Below are positions 26,901 through 40,800 of a stretch of DNA of 64,000 bases, in pieces. The stretch is from Arbacia lixula. Lineage: Eukaryota; Echinodermata; Echinoidea; Arbacioida; Arbaciidae. Where the stretch lies: contig OZ022587.1 of assembly GCA_963669155.1 (NCBI GenBank), positions 22,524,074 to 22,588,073 on the forward strand, read 5' to 3'. Under the pieces are notes generated by a model that was not told the DNA's origin, made no database searches, and saw only the letters and a list, made by a program, of their open reading frames with translations. The number at the start of each line of letters is the position of its first letter. Positions within the stretch are counted from its first letter, which is position 1. Position numbers and translations under genes: made by a program.

Positions 26901-29900
26901 TCCATCTAGCCCAAGATTTCTTGGGAAATTTTCTCAACCAAATAGCGAGCTATTTTGCCTGATCTGGCTCATGAAGATGCAAATAGCTAGCTATTTTGTG
27001 ATCTGGCTAGCTAACCTGATCAGAACAAGCTCGCTATTTCGCCCACATTGGGCTAATGAAGACGCCCCTTATGAATATGGTCTTTTGTCCACTAAGAAGT
27101 TGCTGGAAGGCTTTTTGCTTTTCTTTCAACCTCAAATATATCAACTAGTGACTCAGTCTCATCCTTTCATCCTCTCTCTTCCATACTGACTTCTGCTCAA
27201 TGGGTTTTGTTTGTATTACATGTACAAGAATGCATCAGTGGTGGAAGAAGACCTAATAATAAATCCCCACCTCCCTCTTCCCTGAGTCATATTTGACATA
27301 CTAGAAACAGATTCATTCATTCATTCCCCAAAATATGAACCAGTATGTGGGCATATTGTGTAGATCTGCCATTCTGAATTACAAGGAAATTACTGAAATG
27401 AAAAGTTCAAATATTTGATCCAAAGATAGGACGTTTCGTGGAGGTCGTGTGTATAGGAGAGCCACATTCTATGCACGTTTAAGACGCTGCTTTGATTGAA
27501 GCGTCTCCATCCCATTCTGCTCACTCCACAGACCGAAAGGCGTTCTTCCTGGTCAGCACAGCCTCAGCGGCCGGACCTCAGATCTATGAGCTGGTGGCTC
27601 AATCTCAGCAGGACAGGCAGTCATGGATGGACGTTGTGCATGCTACACAGGAGACTGAGCGTCGTCAGGCCAAGGGAGGGCGCCGTAATGCCCGCAGCGC
27701 TGTCACGGCGCGGCCTCCCATGATCCCGCCAGATCTTCATCCAGTACGGGAGGAGAGCATTAAGAAGTAAGCTCACATCAGCCAACATCCTCATTCTCAG
27801 ATTTTGTGCCTCAAGTTATCAGTTTTCATTTTGTTTTCATACATTTTTATTCCTCCGCAGTGAATTTTTGGGGTTTTATGTCCGTCAGTCCGTCCATCCC
27901 ACATCCGTTTATGCAGTATCTTGAAAATCATTCAAGGGATTTGCTTCAAACTTGATACCTGTACATTTATGTAATTCATGAAACCAATGAACTGTGTAAA
28001 ATTTCGGTCAAATTGAACTGAGGTCAAAGTTCAAAGGTCAATACCCTTTGCAAAAAATTGCCCCAAATGGCTAAAATATTATAATTTTGTTTGTTTATTA
28101 ACTTATATTTTGATTGATAATATTTGTCCATGCATTGATTATTTCGATTAAAAATTGAGGCAGCCATATTCTATAGAGCAGAATATTGTCTGGTACAAAA
28201 TGAGTTGAATTTAATTCCATTTTGTCTTGCAGGGAGGACAATCCTGAGATCAACGAGCCCCCAGAAGTCGTCTCCAACGACGCTGTCCTGGCACCGGAAC
28301 CAGAGGTGGTTACGTTGGGCGCTGTTTCAGGTACGAGCAATCTGGGCTTCATGGTGCATTGGTACATATGTGTACTATGATGTATCTCATTTTGATTTTA
28401 TGAAATAAACACAATTGCCCATATTCTACCAACAAAGTTAACTCATTTTGTGCCACATGAGTTATTTTTCTTCAAAGCAATACACTTAATTAAATCCCAT
28501 CGAGCAGTGGTTTATCTGGCACACAAAGGGTTAAACTCAGCATCATGTTAAATGAGGGTTGACCAAAGGCTAAACGGTAGTTTTGGACAGGTTCGAGTAA
28601 TTTTCTTTTCTGAAGAATTAGGTTATCAGTGATGTTGGGATTAAGGTTTAGACTGCTGAGGTGGTTGGTTAACGATGGGTCTAACCTGTACTGTTAGTGC
28701 ATTAGTACATACAATGTATGTGCACCACAGTACTCATCTTGATCGATGAAATACACACAATGACCTGTATTGTATGAACAATGCACCCATCATCACTTTA
28801 CAGGAGGGATTATCAAAGGTTCAACGGGTTTAAGTAATTTTCTAATCTACTAGTGAAAAGTTACATTATAAGATCATTTAGATGATATGACCATGTGACT
28901 ATGTGTAATCAACCGTACCTAACTGACTATGATCATGACACCGTGGTTTGAATGGTGCTAATCTCTCAATGATCCGTCCACAGAGTCAAGAAATGAAGCA
29001 GAGCCGGTGGGTGATATACGCACAGCCTTGCAGAATACTATTGAACAGGTAAGAAACACCCTCCAGATGGACAGACAGACATACAAACAACAAACAGATT
29101 GGTTACTGTACAGACAAACATACAAATAACAAACAGATTGTTAACTGTACAAACAAACGTACAAATAACAGATTGTTAACTGTACAGACAAACGTACAAG
29201 TGATATACAGATTGGTAACTGTACAGACAAACGTACAAATAACAAAGAGATTGGTAACTGTACAGACAAACATACAAATAACAAACAGATTGGTAACTGT
29301 ACAGACAAACATACAAATAACAAACAGATTGGTAACTGTACAGACAAACGTACAAATAAAAAACAGATTGGTAACTGTACAGACAAACATACAAATAACA
29401 AAGAGATTGGTAACTGTACAGACAAACATACAAATAACAAACAGATTGGTAACTGTACAGACAAACGTACAAATAACATACAGATTGGTAACTGTACAGA
29501 CAAACGTACAAATAACAAACAGATTGGTAACTGTACAGACAAACGTACAAATAACAAACAGATTGGTAACTGTACAGACAAACGTACAAATAACAAACAG
29601 ATTGGTAACTGTACAGACAAACGTACAAATAACAAACAGATTGGTAACTGTACAGACAAACATACAAATAACAAACAGATTGGTAACTGTACAGACAAAC
29701 GTACAAATAACAAACAGATTGGTAACTGTACAGACAAACGTACAAGTGATATACAGATTGGTAACTGTACAGACAAACGTACAAATAACAAAGAGATTGG
29801 TAACTGTACAGACAAACATACAAATAACAAACAGATTGGTAACTGTACAGACAAACGTACAAATAAAAAACAGATTGGTAACTGTACAGACAAACGTACA

Positions 29901-32900
29901 AATAACAAAGAGATTGGTAACTGTACAGACAAACATACAAATAACAAACAGATTGGTAACTGTACAGACAAACGTACAAATAAAAAACAGATTGGTAACT
30001 GTACAGACAAACATACAAATAACAAAGAGATTGGTAACTGTACAGACAAACATACAAATAACAAACAGATTGGTAACTGTACAGACAAACGTACAAATAA
30101 CATACAGATTGGTAACTGTACAGACAAACGTACAAATAACAAACAGATTGGTAACTGTACAGACAAACGTACAAATAACAAACAGATTGGTAACTGTACA
30201 GACAAACGTACAAATAACAAGCAGATTGGCAACTGTACAGACAAACGTACAAATAACAAACAGATTTGGTAACTGTACAGACTGTACAGACAAACATACA
30301 AGTGACATACAGATCTTCTGTACAGACAGACATACAAATAACAAATGTACAGTTGTATGTCCAGACATACTTACAAATACACAATGTATAGTTGTACTGA
30401 ACAGACAGACATTGAAATAAAAGAATACAGTTAAATGTACAGATATATGTACATGTAAATACAAAATGTCTAGTTATATTGTACTGACAGACATACACAA
30501 AAACACACAATTGTACTGTGGCAACAGACATACACAGTCTGTGGCACGAATCTTCAATAAAATTGATCTATTACTGTATAAACTTCCTAGGTTTTCATTG
30601 TTATTGTAGATCATGAGATTTGTAAAATGTTTGATATCTTAGATGAGGAAAATAGATTGGACTTGATAAATGTGTATTCATTCTGTATACACTATACACC
30701 CCTTGTTATTGTTTCTGCTGTTAGTGGAATTATGTGAATCCTTTACATTAAAAACAGACGAGAATTTGATTTCATTTGATATATCTTTATTTATTACAGG
30801 AGCCTGGAGAAGAGGCTACAACATTGGAGCGTTTCCAATATCTCTCCCTGCTAACAAACAGAATCAAATCAGTACTAGGTAAGATGCTTCATCAGAGTCT
30901 AGAACATTATATTAATGGCCCAGTAATTAATTTGATTAATTAATTAATCAATTACAAAAGTGATCTTTTCTACAAAAAATATATATCTTTATGAGAAAAA
31001 AAATAAATCGGCTACATATGTGCATTGTTATTTAACAAGAGTCAATAAAAAATGGGTAAAATGGTCCTTAAAATGCAAAGAAGACTTAATTTGTGGAATT
31101 TTCTGGGAACTGAGGTTGGCAATGACCGAAAAGGATTGTCCGTAGGTTCCAGTCTAAGTCAGTCTGAATGAAATATCTTGTTGTAGACATGAGAGAACGT
31201 TCAACACTATAATTCACAGTAAGGCAGCCTCTAATCGGGTAGAAATTCACATCCGTCTCAGTTTTGTAAGGTAGTGACTAGAATTATAATATACCTTGTA
31301 TTCAATACCACTCTAATCAGCTAAGAACATTGGATAACTTGTATATTGTTATGTCGGCACTGAGTATTTTATTTAAGATGCATGATTTAAAACAAAATAC
31401 AATTAAGGATCTACAACAACGAAGATTTAATATTTGTATGTTTTTTTTTTTGTTTATTTGAAATTCCCATGTTTAGAAGGTAAGCCTTTGATTGTTGCAT
31501 TCATGATTCATTCCTAACAGTGTCATGCACCGAGCTGCTACTGAACGCTGATGCATGTACTGTATAGAGACCAGATAATCGCATGTGTACATATTGCTAG
31601 CAATACAGTCAAAGTTGTCTACAAAGGCCACTGTCCACATGTCTGTAAAGACCATCACTACGAACATGGTCTGTTGTTATGCGGACAAAAATGCAAAGGG
31701 TCCCTTTTAAATTTTGTCTGTATAACAAGAGACTGTGTTCACAGTGCATGTAACTTGATCGTCTTTAGAACATGTGGCTCCTAAATGCACCTGTTTCTTA
31801 GGACCACCCGTCTTGACTTGTACAAACTGTATCAATGGCTTATAAAGGGTTAACCCCTTGGACTGGTCTCTATAGACAGGTTTGACTGTGTTCTCATGCA
31901 CATGGATGAAGAGACATGATAGGATGACATATAAACAGTGCATGTTATTATTATGATGATTTTTTTTCATTATTATTCACTAGTATCATGCATACTAATC
32001 ATTATTTACCATTTGGTAACTCTTAATGTGCGATGGGCAGTATGTTGGCTCCTGTAAGACACATGATTTCAGTAGGGAAGTGGCTTGCCTGGCATAGCAC
32101 AAGTTGATATGAGATGAACAGCATTAACTGCTTTCATGTAGATGGTCTGATATAAGAAGTGTGATATCTTAAAGGCAAGATGTGGGAATGATGCCTGGTA
32201 GTCACGTTCATGAAAAAGGTGTGGAAGAGCAACCATAAATGCTTTTTGATTTAGATGTGCAAAGATTAATACAAAGAGTCAATATTTTCATGACCTTCAC
32301 CCATAGGTTGTTATACTACATTAGGTCAGATTTTGTGTGGGATGGTGTCTTTTGAAAGTAAATCTATTCGTACAGGGGGGAAATAAATGAAAGGTAAGCC
32401 ATGCAGAGCAGCATGCATCAAGATTTTAAGATAAGCAAGGATAGTTTGTCACTTTTCCTGCAAATGTTTGTGAAGCTATGGCTGAGATTAAGTACATGTT
32501 ATCGTTAGGGTATACTGCTGATTCCTGCTGAGTTTACTGACTTTTGCAATTGAGAAGGAGCACAATGCAAAGTAGCTTTTTAAGATAAGAAGACTTTAAG
32601 ATAAGTTGTTCATAAAAGGGAGACAGGTATTGCTTAGACAATATATAGGAAGAAATTTGTGTGTTGTCTTGTGAATGACATTTTAACTTCTCTTAATGTT
32701 ATTGGTAATATTTCTTAACTTAAAGGATAACTTTAATCAGCTTCTGTCGTTTTACATAATTGTCAGGAAAGAACAGATGTGATAGCCTGGTGCCATATTC
32801 ATGAAACCTTACTAGCCTACTGGTAGTTGATTTCTAAAATGCATGCAGCTGAATGTACTTAGCAACTAACTAGGCTTAGTAAGGTTTCATGAATCTGGCC

Positions 32901-34777
32901 ACTGGTTTCAAATCCAAACCAGTACAATGATACATTTGAGTCATAAGACCAACAAAACCATTTCTCCATCTCTCAGGGTTTGTTTTTCGGGAGAGGCGGG
33001 GAAGAATTAGAGGGTAATACGTCTCAGACTCGTTTTTTGCTCTCGACAGGTTGATAGAAATGTCATTTTTCGTGTTCAGAATACCGTAAATTTCGGCGTA
33101 CAAGACGCAACGGCGGATAAGACGCATCCCGACTTTGAGCACGCAATTTGAAAAAAAAAAAAAAATCGGGTCCGAATAAAGTTTCAACACATATACACAT
33201 GTATGGGACTATATATACAGTCAACAACAAAATAAATGGCTTTGATAGCCTGACCACAATTGATGTACCAGTAATACGATCTCAATCACATCACCAGCAT
33301 ACTTAACCCGAACTAAAAAAGCCCCAGGAGTAGTATTTGTCCGCGAGACAACTCAAAGAAACCGCTGATCAAATGGCTTAAACTAGAAAACTCCGTTTGA
33401 TGGAGACTGCCGTTGATTCTATTATCAGCTCTGGCCACAAGCTGGCGCTAGTACACAAAGATCGTTCTTTGTCATAGAGTGTCTCAATGTAGCTCTATGT
33501 TCTTTGTGTACTAGCGCCAGCTTGTGGCCAGAGCTGATAACAGAATCAATCGCAGTCTCCATCAAACGGAGTTTTCTAGTTCAAGCCTTTTGATCAGCGG
33601 TTTCTTTGAGTTGTCTCGCGGACAAATACTACTCCTGGGGATTTTTTAGTTCCAGTTAAGTATGCTGGTGATGTGATTGAGATCGTATTACCGGTACAAC
33701 AATTGTATCGGGCTATCAAAGCCATCCACTTTTTTTAATGTCACACAATGCATAGTCCCATACAGGTGTATACGTGTTGGTTTGAAAGACCTGATTTTTG
33801 CTAACGCCGTGTATAAGACGCACCTGGACTTTGGCGTGATTTTCAAGGGAAGAAACATGCGTCTTATACACCGAAAAATACGGTAGAGATGTCATTTTTG
33901 TTTTTTGGAATAGAAATGTTATTTTTGTTAATACATTGATCATGCATGGAGACACTGATTCTTGGTGCATGTACAGATAGATATGCCCTACATATTATGT
34001 ATGCCAACATGCTAATGACCTTTCACCCCTCTCATACTGCATCATGGATGATTTCTCATGCTGTCGGGCATGGTCGTAGTAGGCCTCTTACCAGGGTTGG
34101 TTATATACATGGTCACAAGAACACGCCCTGTCACAACAAGTGCTTGTTTGCACACATTGTTGACTGATATTCCCACACAAATGGGTTTGGGTTAAAAAAA
34201 ATATCTTTGTGATATATACATATAATCATCAAAATAAAGTTTGGATATTTTTTTGACCCACCTATTTCTCATTTATTTAACAAATGTATCATATTACACA
34301 TCAATCCATTAGCTAATATCCTCCTCTGTACAATAACACCAATTTTGTAACAATCAGTTGCTACATGGCAGAGGACCTCCTTTTCGTTTGCTGGTCGGTC
34401 TCAACAGAATTTGACAAATTGACCAGTATCTGCCCCATTCACCTATTCATTGACTTGGTATACAGTAGATGCTGGTCAATTTGTCAAATTCTCTCGGAGA
34501 CCAACCTGTAAACAAATGGGAGGTAACTCCGCCATGAAGCATCCAATTGTTACAAAATTGGTGTTATCTTACAGAGGAGCATATTAACAAGAGAAGATTT
34601 TCACACATCTGCACATCAATAGATGCGACTTTTTTTTTGGCCAAAAATTATTTTGAAGGGTGAGTACCATGTGAGTTCAAGCCTGGTATGACAGAGCCTT
34701 GGGTATTTATTGACCTGTCTTGGGTAATTCTTGTCCGAATGATTGACTTTTTTCATCCCTCTCCTCTCCCCCCCTTG

Positions 34778-34810
<33 letters not shown>

Positions 34811-37800
34811 CACGTTGTAGATGAAGCTGTGGGAGACCCCTCAGATAAAAAGCTCTTATCTGAAGCCAACGGGCTTATAGCTAAAGTTGTCACACTTCTC
34901 TCAGTAAGTTCCCTCCTTACATCGTTCCTAGTCTTCCTGACTGTCATTAATTAAGATGTTACGCAGGATGGCAATCAATTTATTGTTGCCTTAGTGATAT
35001 GAGAGTCCAAAAGTACACACAATCTTGTTTGTTCTTACATTTCCATTTGAACACTCGTTCCTGACCGTCTTTAATTAACCCTTTGGGTGCCAAATGTGAA
35101 TTTTTTCACAAGTAATTCACACAATTCCAAGAACTTATCTGGCACGCAAAGGGATAAGATCTTACGCAGGATTGCAATCAACTCGTTGTTGCCTTAGTGA
35201 TATGATAGTCCAAAAGTACACACAATCTTGCTTGTTCTTACATTTCCATTTAAACATTTGTTAGGTTTAGCTCTGGTATCATAGTGAATGGATGCATGTT
35301 CTTCAGATTTCAGTCATTGGGATTACCAAAATAAAAGTTTCAAAATGGTTGATTCTACCTTTTAAAATCGCATTATAAGTTATCTTTAGGTTTTTCTCAC
35401 AGTAATTTTGATGCATCATAGTAATTCAAGTACTTCGAGGTTGAATTTTTAGGAGGAAATAATAGGGTATAAAGTTCTCTGAAAGGAATTTGACAGGATT
35501 TTGCATATCATTTGCCGTATAGACATGCATGCAAAACCTGACCCATATGCTTGGGGTTGGACATCTATCTCCCATCATTTATTTGAGCATTTCATGAATT
35601 TTATGCCGTTATTTATCTAAATAGCCTGGTGTGTCTGCCATGGTATGGGCCCTGTTGCATAAAACTTACCATTGATGGTAACTTTGCTACCAATGGCAAT
35701 TTCTAATCACATAGAAATTGCCATTGAATTTCATTGGCTGTCAACTGATGTTTCCATGGTAGTTACCATTGATGGCAGAGTTACCATTAATAGTAAGTTT
35801 TATGCAATGGGGCCATGGAGTGAACCATTTCCATTCATACATAGATCACATAACACTCCATTCAATCAAATATACCAGTATTGCGAGCATTGCAATTTAT
35901 CCCATATACTTCACGAGTATAGATAGAGTTGAGACCTGATTATGCCATTTTGTAATAATGTGCAGCTTTACAGGTGTAGTTGGGCAAATTGTCCTCTTAC
36001 ACAGGAATTTGGTAGCCCATGTGATACATACACACATACTTCCAAGGATATTGGATTCAACTTGTTATTCATAGTGTCCATCCATCAAGATGAACTCTCT
36101 CAGTCCCATAGGTAATAAACTGTGTTGTAATTGACATCATTGAATTTTGTACTGAGAGGGTAAACATAGAAATTCAGTGCTTGGAAGCGGCATTCCATTC
36201 TAGAGCATGTGGCTGATTAGTTCCAACTTCATCTCAATTTCATCAAATCAATGTCATCAGCAAATGTTATAGAAGCTTTAACAATATTTTTTTAAATTAG
36301 AGAGGAGAAGGAAGGAATTGTCAAAGGCAGTGAAGTCTTTTTAAGCCATCTTTCTAATGTGCGCATGTTAATGAGAGGATATTATCCATAAATATATCCC
36401 CTTGATTTCCCCCAACCTCTCCCACAACCTCTCCACCAACCTCCTTCAACCTACCATAACCTCTCCTAACCTCCCCCTAACCTTTCCCAAACCTCCCCCA
36501 ACCTCTCACCCCCACCTTTTACCCAACCGCTTCTAACCTCCTCCACCCTCCCCCAACCATTCCCTTAACCTTTCCTAACCTCCCCAACTTCCTTTAACCT
36601 CTCCCAACCTTTCCTAACCTCTCCCAACCTCTAACCCAACCTGTGCCCTCCCCTCCCCGCAGGAGCAGAGTGTGAAGAGGGAGGTGGAGCTGACCAGGGC
36701 TCAACAGGAGAACCAGACCCTTCACTCTGACCGGGTGGACATCATGGCAGCTCAGCAGCGCTTGACCTCTGAGCTGTCCATGACCCAGCATGAACTCGAT
36801 GGCCTCCAGACTGACCGGCTCCAAACACAAGGCACTGGGGCGGGGTCAGTAGACTCCATCCTGAGCGCTGGACCCGACGACCGGCTGATGGTCGCAACTG
36901 CTGCCGAGAAACAGAACAACCGCCAGTCCTACTCTGGCGATTCTAGCGCCGCTGAATCGGAGGACTCTAAGACGGTGGAATCGTCAGAGAACGAGGATAC
37001 GACTGTGGTACAGGATGAGGAGGTGAGGAGTCTGAATGACTCAGACGCGCCCCCGACCCCGAATGAGGTCACTGCAGAGGCCGCAGAGCTGGAGATCTTC
37101 CAGGCGGATCCACAGATGGTGAAGCCAGTCGTCAACGAGCAGCTGTTGGAGCTTCAGTCCATTGCCACAGGGCAGAACGAGGGTGGGAGGACTGGGGGGA
37201 CAGAGGGAGAGGGGGAGGGGGAGGGGGGTGAGGATGCACCCCTGGGTCATGTGATTGCTGACCAGGAGAGAGAAGACATTGTGAACGGAGCAGCAGACCT
37301 CAAGGTCGATGATTCACTGGAAGATGCTAATTACCATGGTGACAATGATGATGATGATGAGGATAGAGATGATAATGACCATAATGTCTCAAATGGATTT
37401 AATGCGGAGCGTGGCAAGGAGGAAACGCAACCAGATTTGCTAGACTCATCCGCAGTAGTTTCACCAGTCGATATCAACAGTAATCCTGAGAATGTCCCTG
37501 AATTAACGACAGAAGAGGTCATCTCAATACCAGAGCAGGACAAACCTGATCTTGCATCGCTCAATGGGAACTTGCTACAAATCAATGCAGATGGTGGGCT
37601 AGGAGACGGGGATGCGGTCCCAGCCACGTACGACGCAAACTCCGCTCCAAGCAATGATATCCTTGACGATACGGACGCGCCATATCCATCAACCACCAAA
37701 GAGGGCAGCAGCCCAGAACCATGTGTGATTCAAGTGGTCGACCCCGGCCTGTCACAAGCTGGGGATCTCATCTCAAACGTTGAGACAACAACCCTGGATG

Positions 37801-40800
37801 AGGGGGGGTTAGAGTTGGGGCCAGACGGGGGGAAAACGGGACTCGGAACAACGGAGGACAAAGCTGACGTGATCCAAACGACAGACTCCTTGGTGCCTGA
37901 GCCTTCACAAGTTGAGTCTATAGAGGGCGGTAGTCGACCTGCCAGTATTATCTCTGTTGACTCGGCTTCTTCAGACGTGATGATCAGTTCGCAGTCTGAT
38001 GAGAAGGACGAGAAAGAGGAAGTCAAGAAACCAGAGAGTTCATCATCTCAAGGTATGTCTGCATGATTCCATCATCATCGTTTTATTGGGGGATGGGTCA
38101 ATCTGTTCATGATAACCTTGTTGGGACATGATACCCATTTTTAATCCATATCTATTGAAAATCGCATACTACATTGTAATAATGCCGCATATTTTCAGCA
38201 TTAAGAAGCTCAATACTCCACAATAAATCTAACAATCACTTTACATCAAGGAATCCAGATTTTAAGTTGGAGTGCATTTTTTGTGAGTGGGTAAGTGAAC
38301 TTGCAGTGCTTGGTTGTATTAAAATTTGTTTGAAGTATTACCTCTTAATACATTGTTGAGGTATATTTGCACAAGTAATAAACATCAAACCCACAAATCA
38401 GCTGTTAATCTGGCATCTAAAAGGCTCATAGTGTATGGGACACAATAAATACATACCGCAGGAAGTGGGGTGGTGTTTGGGGTTTTAAAATCATCCTGTA
38501 TTTCGATTTCATTCATGGGGAAAACTAATTTCATGCTGTCATCTTAAACTCACCATTTCTGTGATTGCATCAAAGGCAAATCAGCTCACCAGCTATCCAA
38601 ATGACATTTTGAAACACAAAATTCAATGGATGATATAAGAGCAGATTTAATGAAAATCTACTTTGGCAGGAGATTCATATCACATATTTTAGAAGAAGGT
38701 AGGATGTTTTAAAGGCAAATGCCACAACTCATCAATGCATCTTATTCTCCAGTTGTCATTTTGATGGACGGATATCAAAGCTGTGCAAGTAATATAGTGG
38801 ACAGTATTTGGGGGCCAAAGTTGAATCAGTACCTATTAAAATAACAATATCAATAAAATACCTCTACTAGAACCAAATGAAGTGGATGAATACTCTATAT
38901 ACCTCATCGCAAATTAGATATCAATATGTGTTGTGTATTTGCCATGTATATAATAACAATAGACGATGATTATCAAAAGTGTCTCTTCGTGGCAGCTTTC
39001 CCCCGCTTCTAAGCCTGAATGTTGATGTATATCTCCCCTGCATTGTGAGCTAGGAGATTAGAAGCATGTCCATGATCAAATTGAAACATGCTTGCTTCAT
39101 GGAATGAAATTCTTTAAAGGGAAAGTCCACTTTGAAGTTAAATTAATTGAAAGAAAATCAAAAACATTAAAGAAACATAAGTTAAGGTTTGTCGAAAATC
39201 CATCAAAGGATAAGAAAGATAGGATTTTTGACGGATTTTCGTCAAACCCTCCCTGATATGTTTCTTTTGTGTTTTTGCTTTTTATTAAAACCAACTTATC
39301 TTAGGGTGGATATTCCCTTTAACGATGAATGGTTCTCTCAATCTGTAGGCTGCTCTATATATAATGTCACTCAGTCGCAAGTATTACAGGCTCATCCACA
39401 GTACATATATATCGCATTTAGAGGAAATAATTGCTAACTTGACCAAGCAAATTGCAACTGAATGTTGATAATATGTACTTCTGATGTTTTGGCTGATACG
39501 GCATGTATGCAGTGTATACAAAATTCTCGATCATTGTGCCTGAATGTCTGCCAACCAGCTAAGCTTCTTGATTGTGTTTTGTTTTTGTCTCTCTCTTTCT
39601 CTCTCTCCCCTTAATTCAATCCACCCAGGAGGTCTACTCGCTCGTGCGAAGCGTGTTTTCCAGGAATGGGTCTAAATGATTCATGCTAATCCCAATGCCA
39701 GTTTTGTATGTTACACCAGCCCTATTCCTTGTTTATTCCCCTTCCCTTGCTCTCCATGCTATCGCTATAAACCCCTCAAAAAAGTTCTGCAACTCAGGTT
39801 TGAGGGGTCATATATCTTAAGTTGCTTCATTATCATACATAGATGTGGTATCATGAAACAGATTGATTATTTATCTTTACAACGATGTATTGTTTGTAAT
39901 GCTTATGCAATCATGGAAACGCAGACCTTTTGAATATGCAGCAAGGTCAAAAATCAAATGTTGCAAAATTCTATTGTTATCCATCTTTTTTTGCAAATGA
40001 AATGAGTTTGAATGATAATAATGCGGCGATGCGTGAGGGTTAATTGTCACGTTGACACTTTTCAAAACACATTGCATCTCCAAAAGAATGGAGCCTCAAC
40101 TGTTGAAAACAATTAAATTTGCAATATTTCATTCATGACTTGACCCTTTCTTCAGGAACACATTTCAAGATTGCATACCGGTAATCATTGCAAGTGGCAC
40201 ACCAATGTGAAGAAGAATTATCAAGCTGTCTAATGATACCCCAGTCACATTAGATGATGAAGCAATAAGCAATATAATATCTGTCAAACTTTGATTTGTA
40301 GAACTTTATTCGAGGGATATATATTCTATCCTGCTACCTTTCTTGCATTGTGTTAATAAGGGACATTTCACGAGGTTGGGCTATTTCATGGTGACAAACA
40401 AGAGCTGAAAAACAGTGTCTCATCTCAAGGTTACACAGACATCACACTTTGTGTCTACCTGACCTCATGGAATGACCCGGAAGTAGACTAGCTATGGAAC
40501 ACTGAACACCCTTCCCCCCTACCCCACCCCCCTTCCTCTTACCCTGCAATCAACATCTATATAATCATTGTGTGCTCTGAATTTCATAACCATAAACACA
40601 AATTGATCTGGGCAATTCCATGGTTTTGGTTGAGCCATTGAGGGCATTGAATATTAGTAACCAATATTATTTCATTTTTTTTTTCTCAAAAGGAATATTC
40701 TGAGCTGATTCATTTTGGACATGGTCTATTATGCAGATTTTTTTTTTTCAAAGGGTCCCTTTGAAATATTGTCTGTGTAACAAGAGACCATGTTCAAAGT

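Noticed and set aside
29103-30531. Very long open frames (398-453 codons, both strands) with repeated TVQTNVQIT or YLYVCLYSYQS peptides
   Set aside because: They come from a 39-bp intronic tandem repeat without stops; no start context, no splice fit and no codon bias. The array lies between exons 14 and 15 of the RhoGEF gene.
36405-36660. Telomere-like CCTAAC repeat
   Set aside because: Units are irregular CCTCCCCAACC variants, not CCCTAA tracts, and sit at a splice acceptor.
36929-38026. - strand Ser-rich frames opposite RhoGEF exon 17
   Set aside because: Antisense shadows of a GC-rich exon; the + strand frame is longer and phase-matched.
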